A stretch of DNA of 35,111 bases. Origin: Pseudomonadota bacterium. GTDB taxonomy: Bacteria; Pseudomonadota; Alphaproteobacteria; Rhizobiales; Devosiaceae. The stretch lies in NCBI GenBank assembly GCA_023393475.1, contig JAEWLC010000106.1:1-35111 (forward strand), in the 5' to 3' direction. Shown piece after piece: positions 10,797 through 18,317 of this stretch (positions within the stretch are counted from its first letter, which is position 1; every line of letters starts with the position of its first letter). Both the position numbers and the translations under genes were made by a program. The notes under the pieces are model-generated. The model worked only from the letters and a program-made list of their open reading frames with translations, was not told where the DNA came from and did no database searches.

Positions 10797-11633
10797 TCAG
10801 ATCATTTCGAGCGGGTGCTTGCGGCGCGGCGGCGGAAACGCCCGATCCAGCGCGGCATGGTCAGCTTCGGTGAGTGGCAGATCCAGCGCCGCGAGATTCT
10901 CGGCCATGCGGTCGGGCTTGCTGGTTTTGGGAATCGCCATGACGCCCGACCGCGACATCACCCAGGCCAGCGCCACCTGCGCCGGCGTGGCATCGTGAGC
11001 GGCGGCAATCGTCGCCAGCGTCTCGTCGCCGGCAAGGAGTCCCTGCTCGATCGGCGAGTAGGCCATAACTGGAATCGAGCGCTGCTGCTGGTAGGGCAGC
11101 AGGTCATGCTCGATGCCGCGCCGGGTGAGGTTGTAGAGCACCTGGTTGACGGCGCAACCCGCGCTCAGGTCAGCCAGCTCCGCCATGTCCTCGAGGTCGA
11201 AGTTCGAGACACCCCACCGGAGAATCTTGCCGGCGGCGACGAGATCCTCGAAGGCGCGCACGGTCTCCTCGAGCGGCGTGCCGCCACGCCAGTGCAGCAG
11301 GTAGAGGTCGAGCCTGTCGGTTCCGAGGCGCTGAAGACTGGCCTCGCAGGCGCGAATCGTCCGCTGGTGCGAGGCGTTCGAGGGCAGCACCTTGCTGACG
11401 AGGTAGGTCGCGTCGCGCTGGCCGGCGATGGCCTCACCGACGACCCGCTCGGCGCCGCCGCTGCCATACATCTCCGCCGTGTCGATCAGGGTAATGCCGA
11501 GCTCAAGCCCACGACGCAGCGCCGCCACTTCGCCCGCCTGCCGGCTGGCGCTCTCCCCCATGTGCCAGGTGCCCATGCCGAAGACCGGAACGCCAGTGCC
11601 ATCGGGCAGCGGTGTCGATGGAATGGCGGTCAC
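10797..11633 (-). CDS. Aldo/keto reductase
   Basis: This 278-residue TIM-barrel oxidoreductase should reduce an aldehyde or ketone with NADPH in the cytoplasm. The catalytic tetrad is visible as Asp51, Tyr56 (DTAEMYG), Lys81 and His114 (LLHWRG), and the C-terminal nucleotide-binding IPKTSKPDRMAENL segment is present. I place the start at the GTG at 11631-11633, which has GGAG 8 nt upstream. The frame stays open further into tRNA-Gly, but that part is the tRNA read as protein (VRFPSPAP) and is not real. The gene begins only 27 nt after tRNA-Gly on the same strand, so it may share the tRNA transcript. Confidence 0.92.
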   Translation of the reverse strand: MTAIPSTPLPDGTGVPVFGMGTWHMGESASRQAGEVAALRRGLELGITLIDTAEMYGSGGAERVVGEAIAGQRDATYLVSKVLPSNASHQRTIRACEASLQRLGTDRLDLYLLHWRGGTPLEETVRAFEDLVAAGKILRWGVSNFDLEDMAELADLSAGCAVNQVLYNLTRRGIEHDLLPYQQQRSIPVMAYSPIEQGLLAGDETLATIAAAHDATPAQVALAWVMSRSGVMAIPKTSKPDRMAENLAALDLPLTEADHAALDRAFPPPRRKHPLEMI

Positions 11634-11660
11634 GGGCGCACTCCGAATGATGGGAAGGTC

Positions 11661-11734
11661 TGGAGCGGGTGAAGGGAATCGAACCCTCGTATTCAGCTTG
11701 GAAGGCTGCTGCTCTACCATTGAGCTACACCCGC
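11661..11734 (-). tRNA. tRNA-Gly (anticodon TCC)
   Basis: A 74-nt cloverleaf with encoded CCA lies on the minus strand: acceptor GCGGGTG with CACCCGC, D arm with AGCTCAATGG, anticodon loop CTTCCAA (TCC) and T arm GGGTTCGATTCCC. The outermost pair of the anticodon stem is a G-A mismatch. It lies 110 bp downstream of tRNA-Tyr on the same strand. Confidence 0.95.
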
Positions 11735-11844
11735 ACCGGTGCTCGGCTTTTAGTGGCAGAACCGCAAAGCTGGCAAGCCCCCGACCGCGCCGGGGCGCAA
11801 TTGCGCCTGCTCGTACACACGTTCATCTGCGAGGAAGGAAGGGG

Positions 11845-11929
11845 TGGTGGGAGAGGTAGGACTCGAACCTACGAAGGCGTAGCCAGCGGATTTACAGTCC
11901 GCCCCCTTTGCCACTCGGGACACTCTCCC
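11845..11929 (-). tRNA. tRNA-Tyr (anticodon GTA)
   Basis: An 85-nt class II tRNA with a long variable arm and encoded CCA: acceptor GGGAGAG with CTCTCCC, anticodon loop ACTGTAAAT (GTA), T arm GGTTCGAGTCC. Tyr followed by Gly(UCC) is the classical order seen in the tRNA cluster upstream of tuf and secE in many proteobacteria. Confidence 0.96.
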
Positions 11930-11990
11930 GGTCCCTTGGGAACCGCCGGCTTGCGCCGGGCGCCAGGACCGAGGTCCGAAGCGCGTGCGG

Positions 11991-12019
11991 TTTATGCTGA
12001 CGCGAGCCGAACCTGTCAA
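11991..12019 (-). promoter_or_regulatory. Sigma70-type promoter of tRNA-Tyr/tRNA-Gly
   Basis: On the minus strand a perfect TTGACA (12014-12019) and CATAAA (11991-11996) have a 17-bp spacer, pointing to tRNA-Tyr about 60 bp downstream. This is the best -35 element seen in the window. tRNA-Gly and possibly the aldo/keto reductase are downstream on the same strand. Confidence 0.7.
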
Positions 12020-12079
12020 CACCGAATATGACGGTCTCGCTCACTTGCCGCACTTGTTCAAAACCGCTACCGCATCGGC

Positions 12080-12838
12080 ATGAGCCGCAACAAGTTTCCG
12101 CCCAAGCCCAAGTACGATCCGGATACCGGTCCCGTCTATCTCTACGGGCTGCATACCGTGCGCGCCGCTTTGGCCAACCCGCTCCGCGACAAGCGCGCCC
12201 TGCTGGTGACGCCGAATGCGCTGATGCGCCTGCAGGAAGACGGCAGCAAGGTGGAGATGCGCTACACCGAGACGACGCCAAAGGAGCTCGATCGCCTCCT
12301 TGGAGCCGACGCGGTGCACCAGGGCGTCGCTCTGGAAGTCGAACCGGTCAGCCGCTTCGGCCTCAACGATGTGCCCAATCCCCGGCTAATCGTCATCCTC
12401 GATCAGTTGACCGACCCGCATAATGTCGGCGCCATCCTCCGCACCGCCTGCGCCTTCGGCGCCGATGCGGTGGTCACAACCTCGCGCCACTCGCCCAGCG
12501 AAACCGGGGTGATGGCCAAGGCCGCCTCCGGCGCGCTCGACCTCGTCCCCATGATCGAGGTGCGCAACCTCGGAGATGCGATCGAGAAGCTGAAGGAGCG
12601 CGGGTTGCACGTGGTCGGATTCGACTCCGAGGCCCCTGCCCCTCTGCGCCCGCGCACCGACGACGTACCGCTGGCTATCGTGCTCGGTGCCGAGGGCAAG
12701 GGCCTCCGGCAGCGCACGCGCGAACTGTGCGACGAAATGGTCCGGCTCGACATGCCCGGCCCGATCAAGTCGCTGAACGTGTCGAATGCGGCAGCGATCG
12801 CACTGTTCGCGGTTACTGCGGGGCGCCCGGCCGGCTAG
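12080..12838 (+). CDS. rlmB: 23S rRNA (guanosine-2'-O-)-methyltransferase RlmB
   Basis: This SpoU/TrmH-family enzyme of 252 residues methylates the 2'-OH of a 23S rRNA guanosine (G2251 in E. coli), using S-adenosylmethionine and a trefoil-knot fold. An N-terminal substrate-binding domain (about 18-90) is followed by the catalytic domain with motif 1 (DPHNVGAILRTA, 112-123, with Asn115 and Arg121), motif 2 (LGAEGKGLR, 202-210, with Glu205) and motif 3 (MPGPIKSLNVSNAAAI, 225-240). It is divergent from tRNA-Tyr. Other SpoU methylases look alike, but the N-terminal domain and the tRNA neighbourhood fit RlmB. Confidence 0.92.
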   Translation: MSRNKFPPKPKYDPDTGPVYLYGLHTVRAALANPLRDKRALLVTPNALMRLQEDGSKVEMRYTETTPKELDRLLGADAVHQGVALEVEPVSRFGLNDVPNPRLIVILDQLTDPHNVGAILRTACAFGADAVVTTSRHSPSETGVMAKAASGALDLVPMIEVRNLGDAIEKLKERGLHVVGFDSEAPAPLRPRTDDVPLAIVLGAEGKGLRQRTRELCDEMVRLDMPGPIKSLNVSNAAAIALFAVTAGRPAG

Positions 12839-12875
12839 CGGCCGCAGCTAGAAGCCACGGCCGCCAGGCCTCGCA

Positions 12876-14165
12876 TCACGGCGTCGTGCAGCGCACGAAG
12901 GGCTCGCCGTTGAGGGTAATCGTGTCCGAGCCCAGCTGTACGATCTCGAAGCTCTTGTCGCCCGCCTTGACCGTGACCTTTCCGTCGGTCGCCGGCACGG
13001 TGTTGACGATGCTCGGCAGCCCCGGCCCGCGGCGGATGCTGACCGGCGTCACGACCAGGTAGTCGGCAACATCGGTCTGGTCGACCTCCCCACAGGACAG
13101 GAAATCGGGCGCCCATACGCCGAGATAGGTAATGCTGCTGCGGTCGGCCGCGGCGGCGATGCGCGTGTCGGGCTTGAGGCCCGAGGCCGGCAGGATGCCC
13201 ATGGCCGGCAACGTCACAATCGGCTCCGCCGCACCGGCCGCAACGGCCGCGGCAGCATCGGCCGCGCCCTTGGCTTCGGCGCTCGAGGCGGGCTCGGTCA
13301 CCGCGCTTGCAGCGGCCGCGACCGCAGCTGCCGCGTCTGTGGCGCCCTTCGCCGCCGGCCCCTCGGCTACCGCCTCCGGCGCTGCAGATTCAGCAGCCGC
13401 AACGGCGGCCGCCCCATCGCTCGCGCCCTTGACCGCAGCCGCCGTGCCGGTGCTTGCGGGCTCGGGCGCTGCCGGCGCCGATTTCGCGGCAGCAGCAACA
13501 GCCGCCTGAGCGTCAGCCTTGCCTTTGGCCGCCGCCGCAGCTACCGCAGCGGCCCGCTCCGCCGCCGCCTTGCCCGCCGCAGCAGCCTCGGCTGCCTTCT
13601 TGTCTTCCTCGGCTTTCGCCGCAGCCGCTGCCTCTGCGGCCTTCTTCTCTTCCGCCGCCTTTGCGGCTGCCGCAACTTCCGCCGCCTTTTTTACTTCCTC
13701 TGCCTTCGCCGCAGCCGCTGCCTCTGCAGCCTTCTTCTCTTCCTCGGCTTTCGCCGCAGCCGCAGCTTCCGCGGCCTTCTTCTCTTCCTCAGCCTTCGCC
13801 GCAGCCGCCGCTTCTACCGCCTTCTTCTCTTCTTCGGCCTTTGCGGCCGCCGCGGCTTCCGCTGCCTTCTTCTCTTCTTCAGCCTTTGCAGCCACCGCTG
13901 CCTTCTGCTCTTCCTCCGCCTTGGCCGCGGCTGCGGCATCTGCCGCCTTCTTCCCCGCTTCGGCCTGCGCGGCAGCTTCGGCCTGCGCCGTAGCCTCGGC
14001 GGCTGCCGTCTCCTCTGCCGTGGGCGTCGCCGGTGCGGCCGCTGCGGGTTCGGCGGAAGCCGTCGGTGTGGTTGCAGGCGGCGGCGACTGATTGTTGTCG
14101 CAGGCCGCAACCAGCAGCCCCAGGGATACGGCCACCGGCAGGAGCAGAAGGCGAGTTCGTCTCAT
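12876..14165 (-). CDS. Lipoprotein with 15-residue Ala/Lys/Glu repeats
   Basis: This 429-residue predicted lipoprotein is not a recognised family member. The signal peptide ends in LVAAC, so Cys22 should be lipidated. A Pro/Thr/Ala linker (about 25-55) is followed by a helix of about eight 15-residue repeats of the form KKAAEAAAAAKAEEE (about 72-205), similar in style to the TolA stalk. A second Ala-rich section (about 206-315) has three looser KGA-D-AAAVAA units. The C-terminal domain (about 316-429) is non-repetitive and globular-looking, with Cys358 and Cys426 likely to pair. The rod may place the C-terminal domain across the periplasm. ATG with GAGGAA upstream. Function unknown. Confidence 0.8.
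   Translation of the reverse strand: MRRTRLLLLPVAVSLGLLVAACDNNQSPPPATTPTASAEPAAAAPATPTAEETAAAEATAQAEAAAQAEAGKKAADAAAAAKAEEEQKAAVAAKAEEEKKAAEAAAAAKAEEEKKAVEAAAAAKAEEEKKAAEAAAAAKAEEEKKAAEAAAAAKAEEVKKAAEVAAAAKAAEEKKAAEAAAAAKAEEDKKAAEAAAAGKAAAERAAAVAAAAAKGKADAQAAVAAAAKSAPAAPEPASTGTAAAVKGASDGAAAVAAAESAAPEAVAEGPAAKGATDAAAAVAAAASAVTEPASSAEAKGAADAAAAVAAGAAEPIVTLPAMGILPASGLKPDTRIAAAADRSSITYLGVWAPDFLSCGEVDQTDVADYLVVTPVSIRRGPGLPSIVNTVPATDGKVTVKAGDKSFEIVQLGSDTITLNGEPFVRCTTP
13590..13960 (-). repeat. 45-bp tandem repeat inside the lipoprotein gene
   Basis: About eight imperfect 45-bp units encode the 15-residue repeat; one unit near the 5' end is shortened by four codons. Third-codon positions differ between copies, so the array is old enough to have diverged but is still a likely site of copy-number change. 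Boundaries are approximate. Confidence 0.75.
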
Positions 14166-14214
14166 GATGCTTCCTCACTGAAGTAGTTGGCGCGCCGCGC
14201 TACGGCCTGCCCGA

Positions 14215-14243
14215 AGTAGACCACCGGCCTCGCCACTGGGCAA
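14215..14243 (-). promoter_or_regulatory. Possible promoter of the repeat lipoprotein
   Basis: TTGCCC (14238-14243) and TCTACT (14215-14220) on the minus strand have a 17-bp spacer and point to the lipoprotein start 50 bp away. The match is moderate and the surroundings are GC-rich, so this is only a candidate. Confidence 0.35.
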
Positions 14244-14262
14244 TCGCCAAGGCAAGGGCCCA

Positions 14263-14937
14263 TCACCCACCCGTAACGGTCACGATGACGTTCACCGTCG
14301 CAGCCACGATCACGGTGTTGAACAGGAACGAGAACACGCCATGGAGGGTCACCCGCCGCCGCATCGGCCGCGAGGTGATCGCCACGTCCGCCACCTGGGC
14401 CGTCATGCCGATGACATAGGAGAAGTAGAGGAAATCGAACCCATCCGGCTCCTGGCCGCCGGGGAAATCGAGCCCGCCGACCACCGACCTCCCGCTGCCT
14501 GGTTCCTCGTCGACATAATACTCGTGCGCGTAGTGGAGCCCCGCCATGGTGTGCACTGTGAGCCAGCCGAGTAACAGCGACACGACACTCAGCGTGACCT
14601 GCAGCGCGTCGGACTGCTCGCCATCGTTCAGTGTGAGAAAGAGCGACCCCACGGCGACCGCCACCACGATCACCGTGACACCGAAGATCGCTGCCACCGG
14701 CGAATCGGCATCATCGGGACGCTGCATCAGGAACTCGGCGCTGAGGCCGGGGAGCTCGAGAAACGCCATCACCAGGTAGCACGCGAACATCACGTTTGCG
14801 CCCAACGCAACCGCATATGCTGGGGCAACGAACAGGCAGGCGAGGCCCGCCGCGGCACCTGCGCCCAACCCGACATAGAAGGCGGCATGCCTCGGCAGCT
14901 TGCCTTTCAGGGCCTCGATCTTTCCCTGCTTCGCCAA
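14263..14937 (-). CDS. DUF1345 family membrane protein
   Basis: This 224-residue inner-membrane protein has about five hydrophobic segments. The family signature is clear near the C-terminus: FLYFSYVIGMTAQVAD, then TSRPMRRRVTLHGVFSFLFNT. The function of DUF1345 is unknown. I chose a TTG start (14935-14937) because GGAGG lies 6 nt before it and the product then begins with a short basic segment leading into the first membrane helix; upstream in-frame starts would add a non-conserved extension. It is followed by the lipoprotein gene 97 bp away on the same strand. Confidence 0.88.
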   Translation of the reverse strand: MAKQGKIEALKGKLPRHAAFYVGLGAGAAAGLACLFVAPAYAVALGANVMFACYLVMAFLELPGLSAEFLMQRPDDADSPVAAIFGVTVIVVAVAVGSLFLTLNDGEQSDALQVTLSVVSLLLGWLTVHTMAGLHYAHEYYVDEEPGSGRSVVGGLDFPGGQEPDGFDFLYFSYVIGMTAQVADVAITSRPMRRRVTLHGVFSFLFNTVIVAATVNVIVTVTGG

Positions 14938-15036
14938 AAAGCGCCTCCGAAATCGCCATCCCAGCGGTTCGACGCCCGGATGATGGCACACAACCCGGTG
15001 CCCCGTCCCGCCGCGGCACCACCCGTCCACCAGTCC

Positions 15037-15065
15037 TTGCGCCCTGCCGACCTTGATGCTATCCG
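15037..15065 (+). promoter_or_regulatory. Possible promoter of tRNA-Thr
   Basis: TTGCGC (15037-15042) and TATCCG (15060-15065) with a 17-bp spacer lie just in front of tRNA-Thr. The -10 element is weak; the position is right for a short-leader tRNA promoter. Confidence 0.4.
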
Positions 15066-15074
15066 GGCCCCGGC

Positions 15075-15150
15075 GCCGGCATAGCTCAGTTGGTAGAGCA
15101 ACTGATTTGTAATCAGTGGGTCGCGGGTTCGATTCCTGCTGCCGGCACCA
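15075..15150 (+). tRNA. tRNA-Thr (anticodon TGT)
   Basis: A 76-nt cloverleaf with encoded CCA on the plus strand: acceptor GCCGGCA with TGCCGGC, D arm with AGCTCAGTTGG, anticodon loop TTTGTAA (TGT) and T arm GGGTTCGATTCCT. No integrase or direct repeat flanks it, so there is no sign that it serves as an attachment site. Confidence 0.97.
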
Positions 15151-15186
15151 TTCTCCTCACAGCTTCCAACGCGGCCTCGAAGCTCC

Positions 15187-16053
15187 TCAGCGCTCGAGGC
15201 GGGCGAGGAGGCTTGAGGTGTCCCAGCGCTTGCCGCCCATTGCCTGCACCTCGGCGTAGAACTGATCGACGAGCGCGGTGAGCGGTAGCTTGGCTCCGTT
15301 CGAGCGGGCTTCGTCGAGCACGATGCCGAGATCCTTGCGCATCCAGTCGACGGCGAAGCCGAAGTCGAACTTGCCGTCGATCATCGTCTTGTAGCGGTTC
15401 TCCATCTGCCAGGACTGGGCTGCGCCCTTCGAGATCACGTCGATCACGGCCTCGATGTCCATGCCCGATTGCTTGCCGAAGTGGAGCGCCTCGGCCAGTC
15501 CCTGGACGACGCCGGCGATGCAGATCTGGTTCATCATCTTGGCGAGCTGCCCGGCACCCGGATCGCCCAACAGCCGTGCTGCCTTGGCAAAGCTCATGAT
15601 CGATGGCTGGGCGATGTCGAAGGTCGCCTGGTCACCGCCCACCATCACGGTCAATTGGCCATTCTCGGCGCCCGCCTGCCCGCCCGACACGGGCGCGTCG
15701 AGGAACCCGAAGCCGGCGGCCGTTGCGGCGGCATGAAGCTCGCGCGCGATGCCGGCAGAGGCCGTCGTGTGGTCCACGAACACCGCGCCTTGCTTCATGG
15801 CTCTGAACGCCCCCTGCTCACCGAGCGTCACCTGCCGCAGGTCGTCATCGTTCCCCACGCAGGCGAAGACGATGTCCTGCCCCTCCGCTGCGGCGGCGGG
15901 AGTGGTCGCCACACGCCCACCATGCTCGGAGACCCACTTCTCGGCCTTGGCGGTGGTGCGGTTGTAGACGGTGACGTCGTGTCCCCGAGCCTTGAGGTGC
16001 CGGGCCATCGGGTAGCCCATGACACCGAGACCCAGGAAAGCTGCCTTGACCAT
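15187..16053 (-). CDS. NAD(P)-dependent 3-hydroxyisobutyrate dehydrogenase-type enzyme
   Basis: This 288-residue beta-hydroxyacid dehydrogenase has an N-terminal Rossmann motif (FLGLGVMGYPMARHL, about 6-20), the substrate-binding motif DAPVSGGQAGAENGQLTVMVGG (119-140) and the catalytic Lys172 with Asn175 in GAGQLAKMMNQ. The family oxidises 3-hydroxyisobutyrate, tartronate semialdehyde-type or related 3-hydroxyacids; the exact substrate cannot be read. It is the last gene of the long minus-strand cluster, 35 bp after the SDR gene, and probably acts late in the same pathway. Confidence 0.93.
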   Translation of the reverse strand: MVKAAFLGLGVMGYPMARHLKARGHDVTVYNRTTAKAEKWVSEHGGRVATTPAAAAEGQDIVFACVGNDDDLRQVTLGEQGAFRAMKQGAVFVDHTTASAGIARELHAAATAAGFGFLDAPVSGGQAGAENGQLTVMVGGDQATFDIAQPSIMSFAKAARLLGDPGAGQLAKMMNQICIAGVVQGLAEALHFGKQSGMDIEAVIDVISKGAAQSWQMENRYKTMIDGKFDFGFAVDWMRKDLGIVLDEARSNGAKLPLTALVDQFYAEVQAMGGKRWDTSSLLARLER

Positions 16054-16088
16054 ATCGTTCCTCCGAAGACTTCTTGATTATTGCGGGG

Positions 16089-16829
16089 CTAGATGACCCG
16101 GCCGCCATCGACCTCGAGGGCGACGCCGGTGATCATCGAGGCTTCATCCGAGCAGAGGAAACAGGCCGCATTGCCCATGTCCTCCGGCGTCGAGAAGCGC
16201 CCCAGCGGGATGGTAGCGAGGAACTTGGCGCGGATCTCCGGCGTGTCCTCTCCCATGAACGTCTTGAGCAGCGGCGTCTCGCCGGCAACGGGGTTGATGG
16301 CATTGACCCGGATGCCGAGCGGGGCGAGCTCGACCGCCATCGACTTGGTGGCCGTCACCATCCAGCCCTTCGAAGCATTGTACCAGCTGAGGCGCGGGCG
16401 CGGGCTGACTGCGGCGGTGGAGGCGACGTTCAGGATCACGCCGGTCTTTCGCGCCTTGAAGTGCGGCACCAGGTGGCGCGCTGTCAGGTAGACCGACTTC
16501 ATGTTCACATTGAACACGCGGTCGAAATCCGCTTCCGAAATCTCATCCAGCGCCGCCGGCAGGTGCGACACGCCGGCATTGTTCACGAGGATATCGACCT
16601 TGCCGAAGGCCATCAGCGCCGCCGCGGCGAGCTGATTGACGCTCGCATCCTTGCTGACATCGACATGGCCCGCCTTTTGGCCAAGCTCGCGCGCCAGCGC
16701 CTCCGCGCCTTCGACATTGATATCGGCGATCAGCACCTTCGCGCCCTCGGCCGCGAACTTGCGGACGATGCCCGCGCCAAATCCCGATGCGCCCCCCGTA
16801 ACGATGGCGACCTTGCCGTCCAGTCTCAT
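16089..16829 (-). CDS. SDR-family oxidoreductase
   Basis: This classical short-chain dehydrogenase of 246 residues has the cofactor motif TGGASGFGAG (11-20), NNAG (83-86), and the catalytic Ser137, Tyr150 and Lys154 (YNASK). The acidic Asp36 at the end of the second beta strand suggests NAD+ rather than NADP+. The C-terminal GVALEVDGG segment is typical of the glucose-dehydrogenase/FabG-like group. It follows the aldehyde dehydrogenase gene by 4 bp, so the two are almost surely co-translated. The substrate is unknown. Confidence 0.93.
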   Translation of the reverse strand: MRLDGKVAIVTGGASGFGAGIVRKFAAEGAKVLIADINVEGAEALARELGQKAGHVDVSKDASVNQLAAAALMAFGKVDILVNNAGVSHLPAALDEISEADFDRVFNVNMKSVYLTARHLVPHFKARKTGVILNVASTAAVSPRPRLSWYNASKGWMVTATKSMAVELAPLGIRVNAINPVAGETPLLKTFMGEDTPEIRAKFLATIPLGRFSTPEDMGNAACFLCSDEASMITGVALEVDGGRVI

Positions 16830-16833
16830 GATC

Positions 16834-18294
16834 TCACCCGTGCCACGCGGCCACTGTCTTCAACACCGAGAAGCCGTAGAGCGCCTCGAAACCCTTTTCC
16901 CGGCCGTGACCGGACTTGCCGACGCCGCCGAACGGCAGCTCGACGCCCCCGCCCGCGCCATAGTTGTTCAGGAACACCTGCCCGGTGTTGATGGCCTTGG
17001 CCATCCGCATCTGCCGCCCACCGTCGCGGGTCCACACGCCCGCGACAAGGCCGAAATCCGTACCGTTGGCGATGGCTATTGCCTCGGCCTCATCATCGAA
17101 CGGAATGACCACCTGCACGGGCCCAAAAATCTCGTCCTGCGCCAGGCGGTTGTCCGGCCGGACTCCCGCGACCAGCGTGGGCGCCTGGTAGTGCCCTGCC
17201 CTAGGTGCATCGCCGACGATGGCCCCCTGCCCGGCAATCTCGCCGCCGCCAAGGTCGGACAGAAATCCGCCGACGATCTCTTTCTGCCGCTCCGAGACCA
17301 GCGGGCCAAGATCTAGGTCGGCGATTGCCGGACCGACCTGCAGCCCCCGGTAGCGCGCCGCCATCCGGCCCAGGACTTCGTCATGGATCGAGCGATGGAC
17401 GAGAATGCGCGAACTCGCCGAGCAAGTCTGTCCCGCATTCTGGATGCCCGCATTGATGAGGAACGGCAGCGCCCGGTCGAGGTCGGCGTCCTCGAACACC
17501 ACCTGCGGCGACTTCCCTCCCAGTTCCAGTGTCACCGGAACGACGTTCTCGGCCGCGGCGTGCTGGATCAACCTGCCCACGCCGACTGAGCCGGTAAACG
17601 AGATGTGGTTGACGCCGGGATGAGCCGTCAGCGCGGCGCCCGCTTCTTCGCCTAGGCCTGGAACGACGTTCAGTGCACCCGCCGGCAGGCCCGCCTCCTC
17701 GGCAATCTTAGCAAAAGCGATAGCGGTGAGGCACGCTTCCTCGGCCGGCTTCAGCACCGCGGCATTGCCCATCGCCAGCGCGCCGACAACCGAGCGGCCG
17801 ATGATCTGCATCGGGTAGTTCCACGGGATCACATGGGCGGTGATGCCATGCGGTTCGCGCAGCGTGTAGACGGTGTAACCGTCGAGATAGGGGATCGTCT
17901 CGCCGTGGACCTTGTCGCAAGCGCCACCGTAGAACTCGAGATAGCGGGCCAGCGCCAGCGCATCGGCGCGGGCCTGCTTCAGCGGCTTGCCGACATCCAT
18001 CGCCTCGATACGGGCGAGGTCCTCGACCCGCTCCAGCACCGCTCGGCCGATCTTCATAAGCAGCCGCCCGCGTTCCGCCGCCGGCATACGCCCCCACTCG
18101 CCCCCGAGCGCAGCCTTGGCTGCCCCCACCGCCGCGTCGACATCCGCCGCCGAGCCCCGCGGGATCTTGCCGATCGTCGCTCCGGTCGAGGGGTCTTCGA
18201 TTGGCAGGTACTCACCGCCTTGTGGCGCAACCCAGCGCCCGCCGATGAAGCACTTGGTGGGATCGAAGAACAGGTTGAGTTCGGTCATGGACAT
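16834..18294 (-). CDS. Aldehyde dehydrogenase family protein
   Basis: This 486-residue NAD(P)+-dependent enzyme oxidises an aldehyde to a carboxylic acid. The catalytic Cys291 (GQTCSASS), the general base Glu257 (LELGGKSPQ) and Asn159 (PWNYP) are all present, so it should be active. The overall look is of the betaine-aldehyde/gamma-aminobutyraldehyde group, but group assignment from key residues alone is weak. It starts 23 bp after the ATPase gene and is followed by the SDR, linking transport to oxidation. The ribosome binding site is poor; the ATG at 18294 or one two codons later could be used. Confidence 0.94.
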   Translation of the reverse strand: MSMTELNLFFDPTKCFIGGRWVAPQGGEYLPIEDPSTGATIGKIPRGSAADVDAAVGAAKAALGGEWGRMPAAERGRLLMKIGRAVLERVEDLARIEAMDVGKPLKQARADALALARYLEFYGGACDKVHGETIPYLDGYTVYTLREPHGITAHVIPWNYPMQIIGRSVVGALAMGNAAVLKPAEEACLTAIAFAKIAEEAGLPAGALNVVPGLGEEAGAALTAHPGVNHISFTGSVGVGRLIQHAAAENVVPVTLELGGKSPQVVFEDADLDRALPFLINAGIQNAGQTCSASSRILVHRSIHDEVLGRMAARYRGLQVGPAIADLDLGPLVSERQKEIVGGFLSDLGGGEIAGQGAIVGDAPRAGHYQAPTLVAGVRPDNRLAQDEIFGPVQVVIPFDDEAEAIAIANGTDFGLVAGVWTRDGGRQMRMAKAINTGQVFLNNYGAGGGVELPFGGVGKSGHGREKGFEALYGFSVLKTVAAWHG

Positions 18295-18317
18295 ACTCGG
18301 CAGATCGATGGCAGAGG

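Noticed and set aside
11634..11720. N-terminal extension of the aldo/keto reductase
   Set aside because: The extension is tRNA-Gly read as protein (VRFPSPAP); a GTG with a good ribosome binding site lies downstream of the tRNA.
13590..13960. Regular repeats that could suggest a CRISPR array
   Set aside because: The units are contiguous 45-bp coding repeats without unique spacers, and no cas genes are present.
13132..14091. Several plus-strand frames rich in Ala, Ser, Phe or Pro opposite the repeat lipoprotein
   Set aside because: They are translations of the 45-bp repeat in other frames; the minus-strand frame has a signal peptide, lipobox, ribosome binding site and a non-repetitive C-terminal domain.
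15075..15150. tRNA-Thr as an integration site of a mobile island
   Set aside because: No integrase, no duplicated tRNA end and no phage-like genes follow; the next cluster is metabolic with similar base composition.
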